64,000 nt of DNA from Clostridia bacterium (GTDB taxonomy: Bacteria; Bacillota; Clostridia; Oscillospirales; CAG-272), in the NCBI GenBank assembly GCA_900768535.1, contig CAAGDE010000001.1, forward strand, positions 1 to 64,000, written 5' to 3'. The notes beneath the pieces are model-generated. The model had not been told where the DNA came from. It did not search any database and worked only from the letters and a program-made list of their open reading frames with translations. The translations under genes and the position numbers were made by a program. This document shows, piece by piece, positions 32,679 through 41,788 of the stretch. Each line of letters starts with the position of its first letter. The first letter of the stretch is position 1.

Positions 32679-35078
32679 TTACTCCCCGAACAGCTCGAAC
32701 AGGACATCCTCCGACGGTTCGGGGAGGCGGAGTGCCTGAATTTCACGGAGCGCGCGGGCGGGGGCGGCGGCGTGTGCCTGTGCGATCTTCCAGACGGCGG
32801 TTTTTGTCTCCACGGGAAGCTGCGCCTGCATCAGAAACGCAAAAACACGGTCTGCACGGTCGGAACCGCTGTCGGGGAAGCAGTTCTCAAGCGTTACAAC
32901 CAGCACTTCCCCCGGCGGGAGCGGCTCCGTCTCCACCGTCAGCGTGCGGGTGTCCTTATCATAGACCGCACCGGGCAAGTCTTTTGCGCGAACTCCCGGT
33001 GCAAAGCCGCGGAAATGCAGACGCCGGGTGCGGGAAGCGGGGAGCAGGTCGGTGTCGCCTTCGGTTTCCGCCGTCAGCGTGGCAGAGCCGTCCGACCAGT
33101 CCAGCCGGAAGCGGGTAAATGTGCACTTCCCGGTCTTCCAGCCGTCTCCGTCTCCGGCATCCTCAAAGAGCGTATACTGCCCGGAGGCGCCGGGGAAGAT
33201 GTAGACATCCAGTGCGGCAGGGTTGCCGGTTTCCATGCTGTCTTCCGCAGATGCCAGCGGGATGATTGCGCCCGCGGGGGCAAGCACCGGCATCCGGTCA
33301 ATCCCGCGTGCCAGTGTTGTGCGTCCCTGCCCGCGGTAGACCCTGCCGGAGAAGACATCGGTCCATAGCCCGTCCGGAATCCAAACAGGAACACGTGCCA
33401 TGCCGGTTTGAAAATCTGTGGGGGACGTGATCGGGCAGACCAGCAGTCCGGGACCGAAGAAATACTGATTCGGGAAGCAGTAGGCGTCCGGTTCGTCCGG
33501 ATAGCGGTAATAGAGCGGGGTGAGCATCGGCACGAGCTCGGTGTGCGCCGTGTACATGGCGGTGTAGAGATAGGGGATCAGGCGGTGGCGCAGGACGAAC
33601 CAGTATTTCGCCCGCCGTGCGGTCTCCTCGCCCCAGACCCACGGCTCCTTGGCACAGAACGGGTTGTTGCTTGCGTGCATCCGCAGGACTGGGGAGAAGA
33701 CCCCGAACTGAAGCCAGCGCAGGTAAAGCTCCCGTTCCCGCACGCCTGCTTTGAAGCCGCCGATATCGTGACTCCAGCAGCCGTAGCCGACATTTGCGGC
33801 GGTGGCTGTGAAGTAGGGCTGGAAGGTGAGTGATGACCAGGTTGCTACGGTATCGCCGGAGAAGCCGAAGGGGTAACGGTGACTGCCAAGCCCCGCGTAC
33901 CGGGAGAGAATCATGCCGCGGCGCGTGTGGCTGTTGGCGGCAAGATAATGGTAATGGTTCAGTGCCCAGAGCGGATCCAGCCCGGAGGTGCCGCTCTCTG
34001 TGCCCTGCTGCCAGTCGATCCACCAGAAGTCCGCTCCGGCGTCCTCCTGCGGGTAGATCAGGCAGGAAAAATAGGCATCCCAATGCCGGAGCGACGCGGC
34101 ATCGAAGCGCACCGGGTCACCGCAGGCGGGATCCATTCCCATCCGCACCGCCATATCCCGGTATGCGTCCTCATACGCCTGAACCCCGTCGGCAGGGTGC
34201 AGGTTGAGGGCGGAATGCAGACCGCGCCGATGAAGATCGCCGAGAAAGCGTGCGGGGTCGGGGAACAGGTCGCGGTTCCAGCTGTAGCCCGTCCAGCCTC
34301 TGCCGTATTCCGGGGGAATGTCGGTTTTGTGCCAATCCATGTCGAGCACGGCGACCGAGAAGGGATACCCCTCGGAGCGGAACCGGTCCATCAGGGCGAG
34401 GTAGTCATCGGCGGTATACCGGCGGTACCGGCTCCACCAGTTGCCCAGCGCCCAGCGCGGCACCATGGGCGGCGCACCGCAAAGGCGGTAGAAATCCGCA
34501 ATTGCACCGGTATAATCGTGCCCGTAGCAGAGGAAATAGGCATCGGTGTTGCCGGGGCGGCGCGGTGCGGTCGAACCGTCCTCTTCCAGCAGGCGTGTTC
34601 CGGAATCGTCAAACCAGCTTCTCCCGGAGGAATCGAGCAGACCGAAGCCGAGCGGGCAGGCGCCGTCCAGCTTATCCAGTGTGCGCGCGGTGCCCATGAG
34701 GTTATGGTGGCGCGGGGGATTGCCGTAGGTATCGGTGCCGTATTTCCAGCAGGCGCCGTAGTTTGTGTAGCGGTTTTTCGCGTCAATACGAAGGGAATCG
34801 GGGGTAAAGGCGCCCCCGCGATAGGTCAGCCGGAACGCCTCGGTGGAGAGCTCCAGCACGCCCTCACGCTCGGTGACATGAAATTCGGGCGTCGGAAAAT
34901 CGCGGCAGAGAACCGTCTGTGACGGTCGGTCTTCAAAAATGCCGTCCGGGCTGTATTCCATGCGCAACAGGCGGGATGTCAGAACGGTGAAGCGGTAGGT
35001 CCTGCCGCAGACTTCGCTTTCCGCGCGGCTTTTCGGACGGACATCAAAGGCGTCCGTCAGACGTTGGTTCCAGTTCAT
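32679..35078 (-). CDS. GH31-family alpha-glycosidase
   Basis: 799 residues, cytoplasmic (no signal peptide). A beta-sandwich N-domain with YRFTVLTSRLLRMEYS opens the protein. The GH31 barrel follows, with the likely nucleophile in FWWIDWQQG (about residue 370) and the acid/base Asp in FGFSGDT (about 410), then SHDIGGF. C-terminal domains include the DUF5110-like stretch ending in GQYTLFEDAGDG. Family members are mainly alpha-glucosidases and alpha-xylosidases; specificity is not clear. The start at 35078 lies seven bases after the stop of peptide C, suggesting coupled translation. An upstream ATG at 35123 lies inside that peptide gene and is less likely. Confidence 0.88.
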   Translation of the reverse strand: MNWNQRLTDAFDVRPKSRAESEVCGRTYRFTVLTSRLLRMEYSPDGIFEDRPSQTVLCRDFPTPEFHVTEREGVLELSTEAFRLTYRGGAFTPDSLRIDAKNRYTNYGACWKYGTDTYGNPPRHHNLMGTARTLDKLDGACPLGFGLLDSSGRSWFDDSGTRLLEEDGSTAPRRPGNTDAYFLCYGHDYTGAIADFYRLCGAPPMVPRWALGNWWSRYRRYTADDYLALMDRFRSEGYPFSVAVLDMDWHKTDIPPEYGRGWTGYSWNRDLFPDPARFLGDLHRRGLHSALNLHPADGVQAYEDAYRDMAVRMGMDPACGDPVRFDAASLRHWDAYFSCLIYPQEDAGADFWWIDWQQGTESGTSGLDPLWALNHYHYLAANSHTRRGMILSRYAGLGSHRYPFGFSGDTVATWSSLTFQPYFTATAANVGYGCWSHDIGGFKAGVRERELYLRWLQFGVFSPVLRMHASNNPFCAKEPWVWGEETARRAKYWFVLRHRLIPYLYTAMYTAHTELVPMLTPLYYRYPDEPDAYCFPNQYFFGPGLLVCPITSPTDFQTGMARVPVWIPDGLWTDVFSGRVYRGQGRTTLARGIDRMPVLAPAGAIIPLASAEDSMETGNPAALDVYIFPGASGQYTLFEDAGDGDGWKTGKCTFTRFRLDWSDGSATLTAETEGDTDLLPASRTRRLHFRGFAPGVRAKDLPGAVYDKDTRTLTVETEPLPPGEVLVVTLENCFPDSGSDRADRVFAFLMQAQLPVETKTAVWKIAQAHAAAPARALREIQALRLPEPSEDVLFELFGE

Positions 35079-35085
35079 ACCGTTG

Positions 35086-35214
35086 TCAGTAGCTTTCGCC
35101 GTCACCGTATCCGTTTCCGTCAACGCTCAGCTGTCCGCCGGCTTCCGATGTCCGTACAATGTCTCCGTCTGCCAGCCGGATGTACCGTGCCGTCGGTGTT
35201 TCATAGCTTTTCAT
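35086..35214 (-). CDS. Small peptide C (42 aa), same family as peptides A and B
   Basis: The ATG at 35214 follows a strong GGGAGGAAA site (35222-35230), 29 bp after the secreted protein gene at 35244. The product begins MKSYETPTARYIRLADGDIV, continues RTSEAGG and ends in a Gly/Asp-rich tail. The MK, Tyr-x-Thr-Pro-x-Ala, Asp-(I/L) and Thr-Ser positions match peptide B. It has no export signal. Its stop lies seven bases before the GH31 start. The family recurs three times in the window, always directly after a secreted-protein gene. Function unknown. Confidence 0.7.
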   Translation of the reverse strand: MKSYETPTARYIRLADGDIVRTSEAGGQLSVDGNGYGDGESY

Positions 35215-35243
35215 GATGTGTTTCCTCCCGTAAAGTATGATTT

Positions 35244-36548
35244 TTATACTGCCGGAGCCTGTGCGATCAGTACGCCGGCACGGTAGATGACCGTATAGGC
35301 AGTGCCGGCGGTCCGGACTCCGCCCTTTTCGAACCACGGAGTGACCGTAAAGGTCGCGGTACCGACCGCATCCGGGATTCCCGTGATCGAGTAAGCCATC
35401 AGATATCTGCCGCCGAGCGCCTCGGCATTGACCAGCACCGTACTGCTGTCGGCGGCGGTTGCCAGAAGCCCGGTATAGACCGTGTTCAGCGCACGGCCGT
35501 AGGTCTTGGCGGATACACTGCCGGCTTCGTAGACTGCGTCAATGGTGAATCCGACCGCGCTGTAGTCCGTCGAATCCACGGTTGCAATGAACCGGACGCC
35601 GAAGCTGCCGTCGGCGGTACGGCTTTCCTGACAGCCGCGATAGACCACGCCCGTACCGGCGGTTCCGTCCGTGTCAAGATGCGCGTTCCGCGTGGTGACC
35701 GTAATGTTGGTAAACTGCACGTCCCAGCGGTCCGCATTGGATTCATAGTAAAACATCACCGGCGCGTCCGCCCACTGACCGTAGGAGACCGCAATCAGAT
35801 CATCGTCCACATAGCTTTCGATCTTTGCCGTGCAGGTCCTGCCGTCTGCCGTGTAGGTTCCCTTTGTGCAGGTGACCGAAACGTAGACGGACTTATTTCT
35901 TGCCGGTTTGGTGGTCATCGCCGCGCAGTCCGCATCGGTGCGGATACCGTTTTCCAGTGTGTAAGCGGCATACGTGCCGAATGCATTTCCGGTAAAGCCG
36001 GTGAAGCTGAAATTGTCGTATCCGTTGAAATACCGGATGCCGTCCGCTTCCGTTGCTGCATTGTAGAACAGCGCCAGCCCGAATGCGCCGCCGGTCGGTT
36101 TGTACTGACGCTCGATATAGGAGACGGTAAACTGATCCAGCCCCGTCATTGCGGCGGTGGGAACCACGGTCAGAAATCCTTTTCCGGCGTTCGGTTCCGC
36201 TTCGTTACTCATCGAGAACAAATTTTTTGAGGTGGTTTCTCCGGCGTGTTTTCCCTGCAGACTCAGTTTCTTTGATGTTACTTCAAACTGCTTTCCGTCC
36301 ATATTCGGAAAATCCGTGTAGCCCGAACCGACGATTTTCTGATCGTAGAGATTGTCCAGCGGTGTTTTTCCGTCCAGGGTGTGCGCGGTGTCATTGCCGG
36401 CGGTGAGATCAGCCAGCTTTTTACCCACATGATCCTCCGAATACACCGTGCGGGTATCGGGATTGTAGACGGGCTCCGCCCCTGCGGGAAGGGCAAACAG
36501 CGGAACGGCTAACGCGAGAATGAGAAGCAGGGTAACAAATCGTTTCAT
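35244..36548 (-). CDS. Secreted LamG-like protein with RF-motif domain
   Basis: 434 residues with a Sec signal (cleavage after GAEP, about residue 22). Residues about 25-275 are a jelly-roll-like region homologous to the start of the 30182 protein. The C-terminal part (about 285-434) begins GSFGVRFIATVDS and ends WFEKGGVRTAGTAYTVIY, the same type of domain found in the 2186 and 30182 proteins. There is no EEP domain here, so it looks like a binding protein that shares modules with the phosphoesterase. CGGAGGAAAC precedes the ATG at 36548; the frame from 36581 would add a charged leader and is rejected. Confidence 0.75.
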   Translation of the reverse strand: MKRFVTLLLILALAVPLFALPAGAEPVYNPDTRTVYSEDHVGKKLADLTAGNDTAHTLDGKTPLDNLYDQKIVGSGYTDFPNMDGKQFEVTSKKLSLQGKHAGETTSKNLFSMSNEAEPNAGKGFLTVVPTAAMTGLDQFTVSYIERQYKPTGGAFGLALFYNAATEADGIRYFNGYDNFSFTGFTGNAFGTYAAYTLENGIRTDADCAAMTTKPARNKSVYVSVTCTKGTYTADGRTCTAKIESYVDDDLIAVSYGQWADAPVMFYYESNADRWDVQFTNITVTTRNAHLDTDGTAGTGVVYRGCQESRTADGSFGVRFIATVDSTDYSAVGFTIDAVYEAGSVSAKTYGRALNTVYTGLLATAADSSTVLVNAEALGGRYLMAYSITGIPDAVGTATFTVTPWFEKGGVRTAGTAYTVIYRAGVLIAQAPAV

Positions 36549-36587
36549 GTTGGTTTCCTCCGTTTTTTTACAGAAATTCATGTTGGA

Positions 36588-38117
36588 TTACGGAATTTCG
36601 CGCAATTTGGCAACGATGCCGGCGAGCGCGTCCTGCAGAGCACTTTCTTCCCCTTTGTAGGTAGAGGTCCAGCTCCGGTCCCCTTCACCCAGAGCGGAGC
36701 GGAACATCCGGTAGGTTGCATTGTTGTAGTTGCCGAGGTTGAAGGAGGAGCAGAGCAGACGTCCGATGTCAAAGGATGCGGTACTCCGGATCAGGTCAAA
36801 GATCCGGCTGGTGCTGTCATCCTTGGAGTAGCGCTTCTGCATGGTGGTGACGAAAACCGCCGGGGTTGTCGTGCGGTATGCCGCCGAACCCAGCGCCTCC
36901 AGCACGGCGGACGCCCGGCTCCGGTCGCTGACATCGCGCGGGATGCTCCAGAGTGAGTAGGTGAAGCCGACGGTGGTGACGTAGGACGTTTGGCTTTCGT
37001 CATATTTCGGCACCGGAAGGATCCCGAAATCCACCCGGTAGCTGCTGCCCTCCGCATTCAGCACCTGGTGCAGATAATAGATCGGTCGCAGGTCGAACAG
37101 GACGTTTCCCTGCGCGAAGTAGGGTTGCAGAAACCAGTCATTGTCATTGTAAGCGAGCCACGCGCTGTCGGTGGCAAAGAAATCGGCGAGTTTTGTCAGC
37201 AGAGTCTGCGTTTTCTCACTCCCGAAGGTTGGGGAAATGGTCAGAAGCCCGTCATCGTTCCGTTCGGTGGTCCGCAGTCCGGAGCCGAAAAAGAAGGAGT
37301 CCCCGTAAATTGCCAGGGTGGTAAAGCCGAAGCGGTCCTTCTCGGTCTTTCCCTCGGCACCGTCGATGTCACCGCTGACAACGGACGCCATTTCCATCAT
37401 GAGGGGGAGCGTCCAGGCGCCGTTCAGTGCCGCCTCATCGGGGTCGTAGGTCTCGGTCAGTGTGTAGCTTTCCATCAGATCCCGGTTGTAGAGCACTGCA
37501 AACATACTCCAGAGCAGATTGGTGGAAAGGTCTCCCGATGCGAAGTAGAGCCGGTTTTCCACCAGCGCTTCCGCAGTCAGGTTATCCGGCCACCACGGCA
37601 TATCCGGATCAAAGTAGTCGGTCTGCATCAGGTCGAGACAGTAGCCCCGCACCATCATGGCACCGCCGACCATTGTATAGGAGGCGACCAGATCATAGTT
37701 TTCGGTGCTCTTGCCGACCGTGCTGTCCAGGTGCCGCAGGAACGAGGTCTGATGTCCGCCGTCGCCGTCCCGACCGATGAAGTTCAGCACCACATTCAGC
37801 CGTTCCTCCACATTGCTGTTCCGCGCAAAGACTGCATTTTCGATGGTGGTCAGTGCGGTGTCGCTGTCTGTCGAAAATTCGTAGGTCGGCGCGTTGTTCC
37901 AGTAAAGGATGTTGATCTTTTCCTTTCCGTAATCAAGACTGTCGGGAAGGTGATCGAGCAGATAGCCGTCGCTGTCGTGGAGTCCGTCTCCTGTGTCGGG
38001 AGGGTCGGTTTTTTCCGAGGTTTCGTTGCCCGGGTCGGTTTTGCCGCCGCACGCGGCGAGGGGGAGCGCCAGACACAGCACCAGCAGGAGTGTCTGCATA
38101 CGCAAAAGAATTTTCAT
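36588..38117 (-). CDS. Extracellular solute-binding lipoprotein
   Basis: 509 residues with lipobox LAAC (about residue 23), a Thr/Asp linker and a large solute-binding domain of the same general type as the 5643 protein (NILYWNN near the start; FGILPVPKYDESQ near 370). AAGGAGGC lies 7-8 bases before the ATG at 38117. As with its paralogue, no permease or ATPase gene is nearby. It is the first gene of the minus-strand unit 38117-29197 and faces the AraC gene at 38311 across a 193-bp control region, so that regulator probably governs it. Confidence 0.82.
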   Translation of the reverse strand: MKILLRMQTLLLVLCLALPLAACGGKTDPGNETSEKTDPPDTGDGLHDSDGYLLDHLPDSLDYGKEKINILYWNNAPTYEFSTDSDTALTTIENAVFARNSNVEERLNVVLNFIGRDGDGGHQTSFLRHLDSTVGKSTENYDLVASYTMVGGAMMVRGYCLDLMQTDYFDPDMPWWPDNLTAEALVENRLYFASGDLSTNLLWSMFAVLYNRDLMESYTLTETYDPDEAALNGAWTLPLMMEMASVVSGDIDGAEGKTEKDRFGFTTLAIYGDSFFFGSGLRTTERNDDGLLTISPTFGSEKTQTLLTKLADFFATDSAWLAYNDNDWFLQPYFAQGNVLFDLRPIYYLHQVLNAEGSSYRVDFGILPVPKYDESQTSYVTTVGFTYSLWSIPRDVSDRSRASAVLEALGSAAYRTTTPAVFVTTMQKRYSKDDSTSRIFDLIRSTASFDIGRLLCSSFNLGNYNNATYRMFRSALGEGDRSWTSTYKGEESALQDALAGIVAKLREIP

Positions 38118-38237
38118 GGATAGCCTCCTTTCTGTTATCGGTTCCATTGTAGCATAAATCCGTGGCAATAGATATAAAAACACGCCAAAATAAGATGTCA
38201 TATTTTTATATTTTCATTAAAAGTGACGGGGAAAAGC

Positions 38238-38266
38238 TTGACTTTTCCGACCGGGTATGATATAAT
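38238..38266 (+). promoter_or_regulatory. Promoter of the 38311 AraC gene
   Basis: TTGACT (38238-38243) and TATAAT (38261-38266), 17 bases apart, inside the divergent region 38118-38310. No equally good promoter was found for the minus-strand operon, which fits activator dependence. Confidence 0.8.
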
Positions 38267-38310
38267 GGGGATAACCGCAATCAGGCACTGCTGAAGGAAA
38301 GGAGACTGCC

Positions 38311-39150
38311 ATGCCCGACACTGCCGACCATTACCGTTATACGCCAAAGAAGGCACCGATCAGCATTCTGCATACCCACCGGCAGGCGGATTACAGCCGG
38401 AAGTATGTGCATATGCACAATCACACCGAAATGCTGTTCATCACCAGCCACAGTGACGCGCTGGTCTTCAACAACGGCAACCGGCACGCAGTGCGCACCC
38501 CCGCGCTGATCATTCATAAGGCGGGGTCCTACCATTACACCGATTCCAGCTCCAACGGGGAGGACGGCTACAGCAGTGACTGTATCTTCTTTGACATGAA
38601 GTACCTGGAGCAGGTTCCGGAAGGCTTTCTGCACAGCCGCGAGCTGTTCCATGACGACTGTATGATCCTGCCGCTGACCGATGCGGAGACCGTCGCTTTC
38701 GGGGAATGGATCCGTCTGCTTTACGCGCAGGAGGGCTATCACAAAAAAATGCTGTTCCTGCTGCTGATCATTCTCGATGAGGTGGTGCGCCTGCGGCGGG
38801 AGCGTCAGACGGTTTGCCTGAACAATCCGGATAACTATATTTTTGATGTGACGCAGTACCTAATGACGCATTTCAGCGAGCCGTTGACCACGGGACAGCT
38901 TGCCCAGCAGTTTCACGTCAGCGTGTCAAAAATCAATGCTGACTTCAATCGGGCAACGAACCGGACGATCAAGGATTTCTGTCAGGGACTGCGGCTGGAG
39001 CAGGTGTGCAGGATGCTGTCGGAAACCGATGATCCGATAGCGCAGATTGCCTACAGCTGCGGATTTTCGAGCGAGAGCTATCTGATTCAGGCGTTCCGCC
39101 GCCATACCGGTACCACCCCCAGCAGCTACCGTAAAAAATGCCGCGAATGA
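38311..39150 (+). CDS. AraC-family transcriptional regulator
   Basis: 279 residues. The N-terminal cupin domain opens with YVHMHNHTEMLFITSHSD. The C-terminal AraC domain (about 180-277) includes TTGQLAQQFHVSVSKINADF and closes with FSSESYLIQAFRRHTGTTPS. GGAAAGGAGA precedes the ATG. It is divergent from the solute-binding/GH31/phosphoesterase operon and is the likely activator of that unit. A strong stem-loop terminator follows directly. Confidence 0.9.
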   Translation: MPDTADHYRYTPKKAPISILHTHRQADYSRKYVHMHNHTEMLFITSHSDALVFNNGNRHAVRTPALIIHKAGSYHYTDSSSNGEDGYSSDCIFFDMKYLEQVPEGFLHSRELFHDDCMILPLTDAETVAFGEWIRLLYAQEGYHKKMLFLLLIILDEVVRLRRERQTVCLNNPDNYIFDVTQYLMTHFSEPLTTGQLAQQFHVSVSKINADFNRATNRTIKDFCQGLRLEQVCRMLSETDDPIAQIAYSCGFSSESYLIQAFRRHTGTTPSSYRKKCRE

Positions 39151-39160
39151 GGACAAAACC

Positions 39161-39196
39161 ATCGCCCGCCTTTTTCAAAAGGCGGGCGATAATTTT
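39161..39196 (+). terminator. Strong intrinsic terminator
   Basis: ATCGCCCGCCTTTT pairs with AAAAGGCGGGCGAT (39161-39190), followed by AATTTT. The symmetry means it could also stop transcription from the other side. Confidence 0.88.
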
Positions 39197-39221
39197 AACT
39201 GCCAGGATGTTCGCCGGGGCG

Positions 39222-39388
39222 CTAATCTGTTTTTTCATCCGTTTTTGCACGTCTGTCGGCGTTCCTCTCCCGGCACTCGGTGGGGGTCATTCCGAACTGC
39301 TGGCGGAATTTTGTTGCAAAGTAGGTGCGTTCCCCGAATCCGCAGGCGGAGGCGATTTCCTCAATGGTCTGCTCGTTTTCAATGACCA
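39222..39388 (-). pseudogene. C-terminal fragment of an AraC-family regulator
   Basis: On the minus strand this reads NEQTIEEIASACGFGERTYF, then FRQQFGMTPTECRER and a stop at 39222: the second helix-turn-helix and end of an AraC protein. Everything upstream of the fragment is missing and is replaced at about 39388 by unrelated plus-strand coding sequence. It is too short to work and has no start. Confidence 0.7.
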
Positions 39389-40130
39389 ATCACGCCAATT
39401 ACACCCGCGTGAAGCGCACCTATCAGGTGTCGTATGTCATTGACGGGAAAACGGTGGAAACGCGGTCCGTAGCTTATGGGGACAGCATTCCCACGCCGAC
39501 CGCCGCCATCCCGGGAAAAGCCGGGTATCCGTATTCCCTGTGGCACGCGGAGACCGATATCGTAACGGGAGACACCGCGGTCAATGCGGTCTATGCCGAA
39601 AAGCTCTCCTATACCGCCAACAGCAAAGCATCCATCAAGGACGGAGTATACTATATGCCGATTGTTATGAACAAGCATCCGGACGGACGCGATACGCCTG
39701 CCGCCCTGAACCCCGCGCGGGGATATGACAGTCTGATTTTCTACGATTGGGAATCGGACGGTGCCGCGCCGGACCCGGACAAGCGCATTGACCGGATCCT
39801 GACCGACCTGGATCTGTCCTATGAAAAAATCCTCGCGGACGGAACGCTTCTTGGCGCCTACTGCAGCGGTGGGCAGTACAGCCGCTCCTCGTCGGTTTCC
39901 GTAACGGACAGCCGGGTTCCGTTTGATCGCGCACGGCGTTTCAGCGTGCACACCAAGCCTTCGGTCGATTACGGAGTCCAGCTGTCGATGAGTCTGCCGG
40001 AAAACAGCTTTGAAGCCGGCGATGTGCTGGTGCTGTCCTGCTGGATCCGTTTTGTCAGCGCGAAGGTGGAGAGCAACTGCGGGCAGATCCGGTTTTCCTG
40101 CCAGCATCCGACCTCCTATTCCAAAAATCT
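39389..40130 (+). pseudogene. Internal fragment of a secreted repeat-type protein
   Basis: About 247 codons of protein-like sequence lacking both natural ends. The first part, KRTYQVSYVIDGKTVETRSV followed by YGDSIPTPTA, resembles an InlB/Flg_new-type small repeat of surface proteins; later parts (DSLIFYDWESDGAAPDPDK) look like an extracellular beta-rich domain. The left end is joined to the AraC fragment, and the right end switches, out of frame, into a solute-binding protein near 40131. No ribosome site precedes it. Confidence 0.55.
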
Positions 40131-40132
40131 GA

Positions 40133-40747
40133 ACCGAGCGCCTGTACGATTCCATCCGAAGGGTGGAGCAGATCTTCTCCAAGTCGCAGGGGCATTCCAA
40201 CCTTGGTGTTTCCCTGCCGAACGACAAATCCAAGCCCTACGGTTACACCGAAATGTTCAAGAGCGGCAGAGCGCTGTTCCTTACGGCAGAGATCAAGGAC
40301 GCGAGCACCCTGCGGGACATGGAGGAAAAGTTCGGCGTTCTTCCGACGCCGATGTATGACAGAGAGCAGGGGAGTTACCAGGCGATTCTGGGCGCGCCGG
40401 CTCTGCTGACACTGCCCCGGAGGCAAAAGAACCTGGCACACACGGCGCTTGTTTTGGACGCACTGTCCTATGAATCCGAGGACGTGATGAACACCTATGT
40501 TACCAAGATTGTCATGCGGCGGAATCTGCCGAACCCGGATTCCGAACGGATGATGAACATCATTCATGACAACCTGACGGTGGAATTCGGCTCCTTCTTT
40601 GAGTTCACCGCGCACTACATCAATGAGCTCCGGCTGAGCATCCGCGCCGAGAGCACCGACCCTGCCTCCCTCGCCGAACGCGAAGCAGACACCATAGACC
40701 TGCGCGTGGAAAAATTTTTCGAAAAACTGCAATCCGCAAAAGAATAA
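40133..40747 (+). pseudogene. C-terminal fragment of a solute-binding protein
   Basis: The frame opens right after a stop at 40130-40132 and encodes about 204 residues typical of the end of an extracellular solute-binding protein: FKSGRALFLTAEIKDAS, then FGVLPTPMYDREQGSYQ (compare LPLPKYDEEQ and PVPKYDE in the two intact paralogues). There is no lipobox or N-lobe. A GTG at 40163 could start translation, but the product would lack half the protein. It ends normally and keeps its terminator at 40757. Confidence 0.75.
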
Positions 40748-40756
40748 GCACGTCAG

Positions 40757-40792
40757 AAAAGCATCCAGCTTGTTCAAGCAGGGTGCTTTTTT
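40757..40792 (+). terminator. Intrinsic terminator after the solute-binding remnant
   Basis: AAAAGCATCC (40757-40766) pairs with GGGTGCTTTT (40781-40790), with T-run. It shows that the remnant kept its native 3' end. Confidence 0.75.
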
Positions 40793-40834
40793 ACAGGATT
40801 CTGTGTACGGAATTCCATCATTGACAAAAAGGAC

Positions 40835-40863
40835 TTGACTTTTTGAAACAGAAGATGTATAAT
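40835..40863 (+). promoter_or_regulatory. Promoter of the 40908 gene
   Basis: TTGACT (40835-40840) and TATAAT (40858-40863) with 17-base spacing. Confidence 0.8.
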
Positions 40864-40907
40864 ATGAATAGAAATGCGGAAATCATCAGGCTTTATCGGA
40901 GGAATCC

Positions 40908-41774
40908 ATGCAACAACCAAAAAGGAAAGCACGTTACATCATCATACTGTTGGCAACTGTTCTTGCCATAATTCAACTGAGCGCCTGCCGTGTCTCCAAC
41001 GCTTTTCTGCGCGGGAAGGAAGCGGGGCTCTACCCGGATACCTCTGATTTTCCAAATACGAAATGGAGCTGTAAGGAGTCCGAAATCTCCTTTTGGATTT
41101 TGGACGGCGGGGAAAACACGGTCATCGGAACCTATGTGGAAAATCAGAAATCCTATCGGTTGATTGCAACGTTCTCGTTCTATGAACCGGCGATGGATTT
41201 TACGGTTTATTCCTCTACATCCGAGATGAAAAGCCAATATCAGGATTCGACAGGGATTTTTTATACGCACTGTGAAAGGCAGGTGCTTGGAACGGTTTCT
41301 ACCGATTATATTTGTCGGGACGGGGAACTGATCTGTACGGTGCGGGGATCCGACCTGGAGCAATTTCCGGAGAACCGACAGTTGACTTTTCAGCAGGATC
41401 CCGATTACCGTCTGACCGTGCGGAATCACTATGCCTGCGCGGAGCTGAAAATGGAAATGGCTTCGTTTGCGGAAATTGACGGCTACTACAAAGGAACTGT
41501 AGTCATTGACGGAAACCTCTGCATGGTTCAGCTTTTTGAAATCGGAAATAAGAATTACTATGCGGTTTCCATAGAAAACGGAATTACCAATACCTACAAA
41601 ACGGGAACCACATCCGAGCTGATACGGATGACCCTGACGCCGGTGGACGGAGGATTGGAGGCACGCGTGACGGACGAGTATCTCCGGACGCCGCAGCCTT
41701 TTCCGGAATGGAAGCAGCAGTGCGCAACCTTCCTGTTTACAGAGGGCGAGTCCGCCACAACGGAGAAAGACTGA
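40908..41774 (+). CDS. Lipoprotein of unknown function
   Basis: 288 residues with a lipoprotein signal (lipobox LSAC near residue 27). The mature part is beta-rich, beginning near TKWSCKESEISFWILDGGEN, with no recognised family. ATCGGAGGAA precedes the ATG. The base composition is lower in GC than the sugar operons on either side, as is the next gene, which begins 14 bp after this stop. The pair looks like a two-gene transcript with its own promoter and a terminator at 42235. Confidence 0.75.
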   Translation: MQQPKRKARYIIILLATVLAIIQLSACRVSNAFLRGKEAGLYPDTSDFPNTKWSCKESEISFWILDGGENTVIGTYVENQKSYRLIATFSFYEPAMDFTVYSSTSEMKSQYQDSTGIFYTHCERQVLGTVSTDYICRDGELICTVRGSDLEQFPENRQLTFQQDPDYRLTVRNHYACAELKMEMASFAEIDGYYKGTVVIDGNLCMVQLFEIGNKNYYAVSIENGITNTYKTGTTSELIRMTLTPVDGGLEARVTDEYLRTPQPFPEWKQQCATFLFTEGESATTEKD

Positions 41775-41788
41775 CCGGAGGTGTGAGA

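Noticed and set aside
35079..35123. Earlier ATG (35123) for GH31
   Set aside because: It lies inside peptide C in another frame, has no ribosome site, and adds residues with no family similarity.
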